This document shows, one piece after another, positions 40,228-46,355 of a stretch of 46,355 nucleotides of DNA. The position numbers and the translations under genes are program-made. Where the stretch lies: assembly GCA_024277935.1 (NCBI GenBank), contig JAJRUF010000074.1, forward strand, positions 1 to 46,355, read 5' to 3'. Each line of letters starts with the position of its first letter. Within the stretch, counting starts at the first letter, position 1. This stretch comes from Gammaproteobacteria bacterium. GTDB taxonomy: Bacteria; Pseudomonadota; Gammaproteobacteria; Methylococcales; Methylomonadaceae. Below the pieces are notes generated by a model. The model was not told the origin of the DNA. It worked only from the letters and a program-made list of their open reading frames with translations, and did no database searches.

Positions 40228-42129
40228 TTAATTATTTTGATTAATAACAGCAATAACTTCTTCACCTGTTAATACTTCCTTTTGTTCTAGTAAGGTTGCT
40301 AATTTATCCAGTAGCTTACTTTTCTCGGTAAGAATGTGAGTCGCTGTTTGGTATCCCTCTTCAATCAATATCTTAACTTCACTGTCAATAAGCCGAGAAG
40401 TTTCTTCACTATAATTTTTTTCTTCAGCACCCTGAACACCTAAATACATTAGCTGTTGTCTTTTTCCAAATGTTAATGGCCCTAATTTTTTGCTCATTCC
40501 AAGTTGTGTAACCATGCTATGAGCAATTTCTGTAGCACGCTCTAAGTCGTTGGAAGCACCGCTAGAAACATCTTGATAAACAAGTTCTTCGGCGACACGC
40601 CCCCCCATTAAAATAGCAATTTGATCTTTTAGTTCTTTTTCTGTGGATAAAAACTTCTCTTGAGTGGGTAATTGTAGGGTGTATCCTAAAGCAGCTATTC
40701 CACGAGGAATAATAGAAACTTTATGTACAGGTTCGGCAGTTGGAACACTTTCAGCCACCAAAGTATGACCTGATTCATGATAAGCAACACGCTTTTTTTC
40801 TACTAAATTTAATGCCCGATGCTTTTTCTCAGGGCCGGCAATAACACGGTCTATAGCGGCTTCAAAATCTTGCATAGAAATACTTGTATGATGCTCACGT
40901 ACTGCCAGAATAGCGGCTTCATTTGCAATATTAGCCAAATCAGCCCCCACAAACCCAGGGGTACGTTGAGCAACAACTTTAAGATCAACATTTTGATCTA
41001 TCAGCATATTATCTGTGTGTAACTTTAATATAGCAATACGCGCGACAAGGTCTGGCTTATCTACAACAATTTGACGGTCAAACCGACCTGCACGCAATAA
41101 AGCTTTATCCAGAATTTCTGGCCGGTTAGTTGCAGCCATAACAATAACGCCAGAAGAGGGGTCAAAACCATCCATTTCAGTCAATAATTGATTGAGGGTC
41201 TGTTCCCGCTCATCGTGGCCACCCATAGTTGGCCCCATACCTCGTGAAGCACCTATTGCATCTAATTCATCGATAAAAATAATACAAGGGGCTTTTTCCC
41301 GAGCCTGGTCAAACATATCTCGTACTCTTGCTGCACCGACTCCGACAAACATTTGTATAAATTCTGAACCACTGATATTAAAAAAAGGAACCTCAGCCTC
41401 ACCAGCAACTGCACGCGCTAATAAGGTTTTACCTGTCCCAGGAAGGCCGACGAGTAATACGCCTTTAGGCATACGCCCTCCAAGCTTCTGAATTAACGTG
41501 GGATCTTTAAGGAAATCAATGCATTCAGAGAGTTCTTGTTTTGCATCTTCAACGCCTGCAACATCTTTAAAGGTGGTTTTATTACCCTCATCAGAGTGAA
41601 TGCGAACACGGTTTCCACCAATATTCAAAAAACTTTGCGCACCAGCCCCCATACGCTTTGCCATCCAGTTCCAAAATAAAAATAGTAAGCCAAAGGGTAA
41701 AACCCAACTAAAAAGAAAGGTGCTCAACCAGTTATTACTTTGTTGAACCGTATATTTCACCCCATTTTTTTCAAGTTCATTAGCTAATTCATTATTAAAT
41801 AGTGGAACGGTAGTGAAGTAATGAGGCATTGAATTGTTCGTAACACCACCTATATCTGTTGCTGATGAGCTGAATTTTCCTGAAATAATTTTATCGGTAA
41901 CAACAGCCTCTTCTATTTCTCCCTTATGCATTTTCTGAAGAAATTCACTGTATGGAATTTCTTGCTGTTGATACTGTTTAAAACCTTGCCAAAGGTAAAG
42001 TGACAGTAACATAAAAACAAAGTAAAACCACAAGCTAACACCTTGATGTTGCCAGTTGTCCTGTTCATCAGGTTTGTTTATTTCAATATTTGGTTTATTA
42101 TCTTTTAAATCAAAATTGGATTTTTTCAT
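40228..42129 (-). CDS. ftsH: ATP-dependent zinc metalloprotease, FtsH family
   Basis: AAA+ [45 protein letters not shown]; protease HESGH; N-terminal TM. Confidence 0.95.
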   Translation of the reverse strand: MKKSNFDLKDNKPNIEINKPDEQDNWQHQGVSLWFYFVFMLLSLYLWQGFKQYQQQEIPYSEFLQKMHKGEIEEAVVTDKIISGKFSSSATDIGGVTNNSMPHYFTTVPLFNNELANELEKNGVKYTVQQSNNWLSTFLFSWVLPFGLLFLFWNWMAKRMGAGAQSFLNIGGNRVRIHSDEGNKTTFKDVAGVEDAKQELSECIDFLKDPTLIQKLGGRMPKGVLLVGLPGTGKTLLARAVAGEAEVPFFNISGSEFIQMFVGVGAARVRDMFDQAREKAPCIIFIDELDAIGASRGMGPTMGGHDEREQTLNQLLTEMDGFDPSSGVIVMAATNRPEILDKALLRAGRFDRQIVVDKPDLVARIAILKLHTDNMLIDQNVDLKVVAQRTPGFVGADLANIANEAAILAVREHHTSISMQDFEAAIDRVIAGPEKKHRALNLVEKKRVAYHESGHTLVAESVPTAEPVHKVSIIPRGIAALGYTLQLPTQEKFLSTEKELKDQIAILMGGRVAEELVYQDVSSGASNDLERATEIAHSMVTQLGMSKKLGPLTFGKRQQLMYLGVQGAEEKNYSEETSRLIDSEVKILIEEGYQTATHILTEKSKLLDKLATLLEQKEVLTGEEVIAVINQNN

Positions 42130-42152
42130 GGAAACAATCCTTAAAGTAAAAA

Positions 42153-45100
42153 CTATAATATTTGTTCAATATCTGCCTGCTTAGGCTTATTCTTCATAAT
42201 CATATAATATGCTACAGGTATAACAATCAGAGAGAACATGGTTGAAGCGATAATGCCAAAAATAAAACTCCAGGCTAAGCCTGAAAAAATGGGATCAAGC
42301 ACGATAATTGTTGCTCCAAATACAGCTGCGGCAGCTGTTAGAAGTATAGGTTTTAAACGAGTCGCCCCTGCTTCTATTAATGCTTCAGCAAGAGTAATCT
42401 GTTGATCCCTGTTGTAAGTGTGTTCAATAAAATCGATTAATATAATCGAGTTACGCACAACAATACCTGCTAAGGCAATCATACCAATCATGGCTGTTGC
42501 AGTAAAATATATCGGGTTAGGGTATTGTCCTACTGATTCGGTAAATAGATTGATAAACCAAAATCCTGGCATAATACCAATAACCGTTAAAGGTATGGCA
42601 ATCATCATAATCAGTGGGATACCTAAGGAGCCAGTCTGGCCAACCAGGAGTACATAGATCATCACCATTGCAGCAGCAAAGGCTAGGCCTAAATCTCTAA
42701 AAACATCAACAGTAATTTTCCATTCACCTTCGCCTGACATTTCAGCATGGTAGCCTTGAGGTAAAGGGTTATTCTCTAGCCAGTCATTTAGGTCAAATAT
42801 AGCTTCTACTGGACTACGCCCTGCCATTTCAGCTGTCACATAAGACAAACGCTGTAGATTTTTATGGTAGATGGTTTGGTCAACCGTTTGCTTAACCATG
42901 GTTCCTATTTCACTTAGCGGAATAAGTTTTCCAGCATGAGTTCTAACCCGGAGTGCCATTAAATCACTTGCAGATGAACGCATAGCTCTGGGTAATTGTA
43001 GCTGAATAAAAAGGGGGAGTCGTTCGCTAACAATATGAATAGTTCCCGTTTTCACACCCGCTAGTGCTAACCGAAGTGTTTGAGCAACTTGTCCAACAGT
43101 AATGCCATTCAATGCTGCTTGTTTGCGGTTTAAATTAAACTGAAGCAGTTGATGAGGTGCTTCTACAAAGTCATCAATATCTACTACGCCCTCAATATTA
43201 TGTAATGCATTTTTAACACGACTAGAGACTGAATTAATATCTGCATAGCTTGCTTCCGGTGGACCGTAGACTTCTGCAACGACAGTTGATAACACGGGAG
43301 GGCCGGGGGGAAGCTCGACAATTTTAATATTTGCACCGTATTGTTGCTTGATTTTGTCAATTGCTGGCCGTATGCGTAAGGCAATTTGATGCGATTGTTG
43401 CTCACGCTCAGTCTTGTGTAGTAGGTTTATACGAATATCACCGACATAACTTCCATGGCGTAAATAGTAATGGCGAACCATCCCATTAAAATCCATAGGA
43501 GAGGCTAAACCGATATAACTTTCATAATCAGTAATTTCATTAACAGTGGATAAATATTGTCCAAGTGCTTTAGCTACCTTGTCGGTATCTTCTAGGGTTG
43601 AACCTCGCGGCATATCGATAATCAATTGCAACTCATTTTTATTATCAAATGGCAGTAATTTCAATGGAACTACGCGAGTGACAGCAAGCATGGTTGCACC
43701 AACAAAAGCTAGGAATATAGCGAGTAAAAACCAGCGAGAACGTGCGGGCGTAGCAATTATTGGTTGTAAAATAGATTGGTAAAGCCGAAACCCAAATGTT
43801 TGTTTAATATCAAATGGTTTATCACTACCTTTACCATAATCATTTTTCAGCATACGGTAACTGGCCCAAGGGGTAACAGTAAAGGCAATAATCAATGATA
43901 GTAACATAGCAATGGGTACATTAAATGCCATGGGAGCCATATAAGGCCCCATCATACCTGTTATAAAAAACATCGGTATAAAAGACATAATAACGGCAAA
44001 GGTAGCTAGAATAGTAGGAGGTTGAACCTCATTTACTGCTGTTAGTAGAGCTCTTAAAGGGGGTTCTTTGCGTAATTTGTAATGTCTGTGGATATTTTCC
44101 ACCCCCACAATAGGGTCATCTACCAGTAAACCTAACGATAGAATAAGAGCAAACAAGGTGACTCGGTTGATGGTGTAGCCAAAAATTAAATCAAAAAATA
44201 ATGTGATTGCAAATGTCATCGGCACCGCAATTGAAACAATAATAGATTCTTTAAATCCTAATGTTAATGCTAATAAAACAACAATAGTAAGAATGGCAAT
44301 ACTTAAATGCATAACCAATTCATTCACCTTATGATCAGCTGTTTCACCATAATTCCGGGTGACAGTGATCAACACATCATCTGGAATCAAGGTACCTTGT
44401 AGAGATTTAGTTAAGGCTAATACTTGCTCTGCTACGGTAACGGCATTACTGCCTTTACGTTTGGCAATGGCAATTGTAACCATTTCTCTCTCTTCACCTG
44501 TTACGGGTTGGTCTCCAACAGCATAGGCAATATTATTCATTTTATTGACTGCAGGACCAAATCCAATACGTGTATAGTGACCTGGGTCTTCAGGACCATC
44601 GATAACACGAGCTACATCACGTAAATAAACTAACTTTCCATTTATACTTTTAATAACAGTTGCGGCGACCTGTTCGGGTGTTTTCAGAAAGGGACCGGCT
44701 TGTACCTGAATTTCCTGATTGCCTTGTTCAAAAGCTCCGGTCTGCAAATTAATATTATTATTAACTAATGCACCTTGTATATCGACTAATGTAATGCCTC
44801 GAGCTGCTAGTTTACCTGGATCAGGGTAAACTGAAATTTGTTTAACAGCCCCCCCTACAACCCAGCTTTTCCCCACTTTAGGAGTCCTTCGTAAACGTGC
44901 AATTAATTCATCAGCAATACGACGTAAGCTCATTGAATCATAAGTATTACTTTGTGGTGATAAAGTCAGCATAACAATAGGAGTGTCATCAATTTCAACT
45001 GGCTTGACTATCCATTGAGTGACACCTGAAGGAATAACATCTTTGTTAGCTTGCATTTTATCGCGAGTTTTAACCAGACTGTTTACCATATCCTGACCTA

Positions 45101-45425
45101 CATAGTAACGTACCGTTACAACTGCCATACCAGGCATAGATGAGGAATAAACATCTTTAACCCCATCTATCTGGCTAAGCAATACTTCTAATGGTGTAGT
45201 CACTTGCATCTCGACTTCTTTACTTGATGCGCCGGGGTACTGAACAAATACGTCCATGACAGGAACGATAATTTGAGGGTCTTCTTCACGTGCTGTTAAG
45301 ACTAATGCAGCAGCACCTGCCAGCAAAGAAATTAGTAAAAAAAGTAACGGTAACTGAGAAACCGTAAATAACCGGATAAACCGGATAGTAAGCGTATCTT
45401 GTTGTGAGTTTGTTACATCAGTCAT
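42153..45425 (-). CDS. RND efflux transporter permease (HAE1-like)
   Basis: 1090 aa, 12 TM RND topology; PGASSKEVEMQVTTPLE, LLVDDPIVGVENIHRH, VRNSIILIDFIE, ARLKPILLTAAAAVFG. Confidence 0.94.
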   Translation of the reverse strand: MTDVTNSQQDTLTIRFIRLFTVSQLPLLFLLISLLAGAAALVLTAREEDPQIIVPVMDVFVQYPGASSKEVEMQVTTPLEVLLSQIDGVKDVYSSSMPGMAVVTVRYYVGQDMVNSLVKTRDKMQANKDVIPSGVTQWIVKPVEIDDTPIVMLTLSPQSNTYDSMSLRRIADELIARLRRTPKVGKSWVVGGAVKQISVYPDPGKLAARGITLVDIQGALVNNNINLQTGAFEQGNQEIQVQAGPFLKTPEQVAATVIKSINGKLVYLRDVARVIDGPEDPGHYTRIGFGPAVNKMNNIAYAVGDQPVTGEEREMVTIAIAKRKGSNAVTVAEQVLALTKSLQGTLIPDDVLITVTRNYGETADHKVNELVMHLSIAILTIVVLLALTLGFKESIIVSIAVPMTFAITLFFDLIFGYTINRVTLFALILSLGLLVDDPIVGVENIHRHYKLRKEPPLRALLTAVNEVQPPTILATFAVIMSFIPMFFITGMMGPYMAPMAFNVPIAMLLSLIIAFTVTPWASYRMLKNDYGKGSDKPFDIKQTFGFRLYQSILQPIIATPARSRWFLLAIFLAFVGATMLAVTRVVPLKLLPFDNKNELQLIIDMPRGSTLEDTDKVAKALGQYLSTVNEITDYESYIGLASPMDFNGMVRHYYLRHGSYVGDIRINLLHKTEREQQSHQIALRIRPAIDKIKQQYGANIKIVELPPGPPVLSTVVAEVYGPPEASYADINSVSSRVKNALHNIEGVVDIDDFVEAPHQLLQFNLNRKQAALNGITVGQVAQTLRLALAGVKTGTIHIVSERLPLFIQLQLPRAMRSSASDLMALRVRTHAGKLIPLSEIGTMVKQTVDQTIYHKNLQRLSYVTAEMAGRSPVEAIFDLNDWLENNPLPQGYHAEMSGEGEWKITVDVFRDLGLAFAAAMVMIYVLLVGQTGSLGIPLIMMIAIPLTVIGIMPGFWFINLFTESVGQYPNPIYFTATAMIGMIALAGIVVRNSIILIDFIEHTYNRDQQITLAEALIEAGATRLKPILLTAAAAVFGATIIVLDPIFSGLAWSFIFGIIASTMFSLIVIPVAYYMIMKNKPKQADIEQIL

Positions 45426-46355
45426 TGTTGCAACCCACTATTGAGCATAATTGTTTCACCCTCGTGTAAGCCTGACAGTACTTCTAGTTTATTAGATAAT
45501 TGTTTTCCGGTACGAATATGGCGAGTATAAACTTGATTATTCTCAACAATCTTTACGGCTTCTAACTGACCGTAATGTAATATGGCTGATTCAGGAATCA
45601 TTAAAATATCTTTCGAGTCACCACAAATTTGTTCTAACCAGGCAAACAGCCCATTAACCAACCCTACTGAACCGGGTATTGATGCTTTAACAAGCTGTGT
45701 ACGAGTTTGAGGATCAATTTCTGGGACAATTTCATTGATAATTCCTAAAATCTTTTTGTTTGAGCCATCAACCCGAATACCAACTTCCATTCCTAAAGTG
45801 ATACGTTTTGCACAATGTGTTGGTATTGCCGCTTCTAAGCGCAAATCGCCCTTTTTTTGTAAAATAACAATAGGGTCATTTGGAAAACCCATATCACCAG
45901 GTTGTTTAAGTCGCTCACTAACAGTACTATCAAAGGGTGCTCGTAAAATATTTTCATTAAGGTTAATACGCACTCTTTTTACTGTACTGGCAGTGCGTTT
46001 AACTATAGCATTAGCAGCACTAGCTCGGGCTACAACCGCATCATAATTTTGTCGTGTAGCGGCTTCTTTTTTATACAAATTCTTGATTCGCCTTTGGTCA
46101 GCCGATGCTCGTTTAGCTTCAGCAATAGCAGCATTATGAGTTGCTATTGCCTCTTGATAAGCGGCGCGCATAGCCTGTTCATCAAGCCTTGCAAGTACAT
46201 CTCCTTTATTAACAGCATCTCCGACATCAACATTAATTTCCAGGATACGAGCGTTAAATTTGGGGGCTATTTTTGCAATAGTGCGTGAACGTATAGTTCC
46301 AGGCCAAGACACTAAGTTACCTGATAGTTGCTTCTTTAATGTCAGCACCTTGGCA
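45422..46355 (-). CDS. RND efflux periplasmic adaptor (HlyD/MFP), probably N-terminally truncated by window edge
   Basis: IAKIAPKFNARILEINVDVGDAVNKGDVLARLDEQAMRAAYQEA; overlaps permease start; no signal peptide inside the window. Confidence 0.9.
   Translation of the reverse strand, partial: AKVLTLKKQLSGNLVSWPGTIRSRTIAKIAPKFNARILEINVDVGDAVNKGDVLARLDEQAMRAAYQEAIATHNAAIAEAKRASADQRRIKNLYKKEAATRQNYDAVVARASAANAIVKRTASTVKRVRINLNENILRAPFDSTVSERLKQPGDMGFPNDPIVILQKKGDLRLEAAIPTHCAKRITLGMEVGIRVDGSNKKILGIINEIVPEIDPQTRTQLVKASIPGSVGLVNGLFAWLEQICGDSKDILMIPESAILHYGQLEAVKIVENNQVYTRHIRTGKQLSNKLEVLSGLHEGETIMLNSGLQQ

Overview
AT-rich chromosomal segment from what looks like a gammaproteobacterium, possibly methylotroph/methanotroph-like (inferred only from gene content: Na+-NQR, fused FdsGB-type formate dehydrogenase, PQQ-relay-like MBL protein, PEP-CTERM substrate). 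Gene order: nqrB(partial)-nqrCDEF-apbE-nqrM; CBS protein; sbcB; YheT-like hydrolase; acnB; DUF1456; KefB-like antiporter (-); HI0933-family flavoprotein; formate dehydrogenase alpha and fused gamma/beta subunits (-); Uma2 (-); MBL protein; EEP-nuclease with CBM21-like N-terminus plus PLD-like protein; hrpA; rlmA (-); oxyR; signal-peptide katG; frameshifted PEP-CTERM gene (-); HPP-CBS protein; Rossmann protein; three-gene RelE/HigB-like toxin, Xre antitoxin, SecB-like chaperone cassette; ftsH paralog, RND permease and adaptor (-). Most notable: (1) three 154-167 bp foldback elements with different terminal repeats but a shared central hairpin core; (2) a probable tripartite toxin-antitoxin-chaperone locus with a palindrome at its promoter; (3) a CBM21-like/EEP + PLD gene pair; (4) a T8-tract frameshift separating signal peptide from body of an exosortase substrate; (5) a 30-bp perfect palindrome inside a coding gene. 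All family calls are from reading translated motifs; no searches were run.
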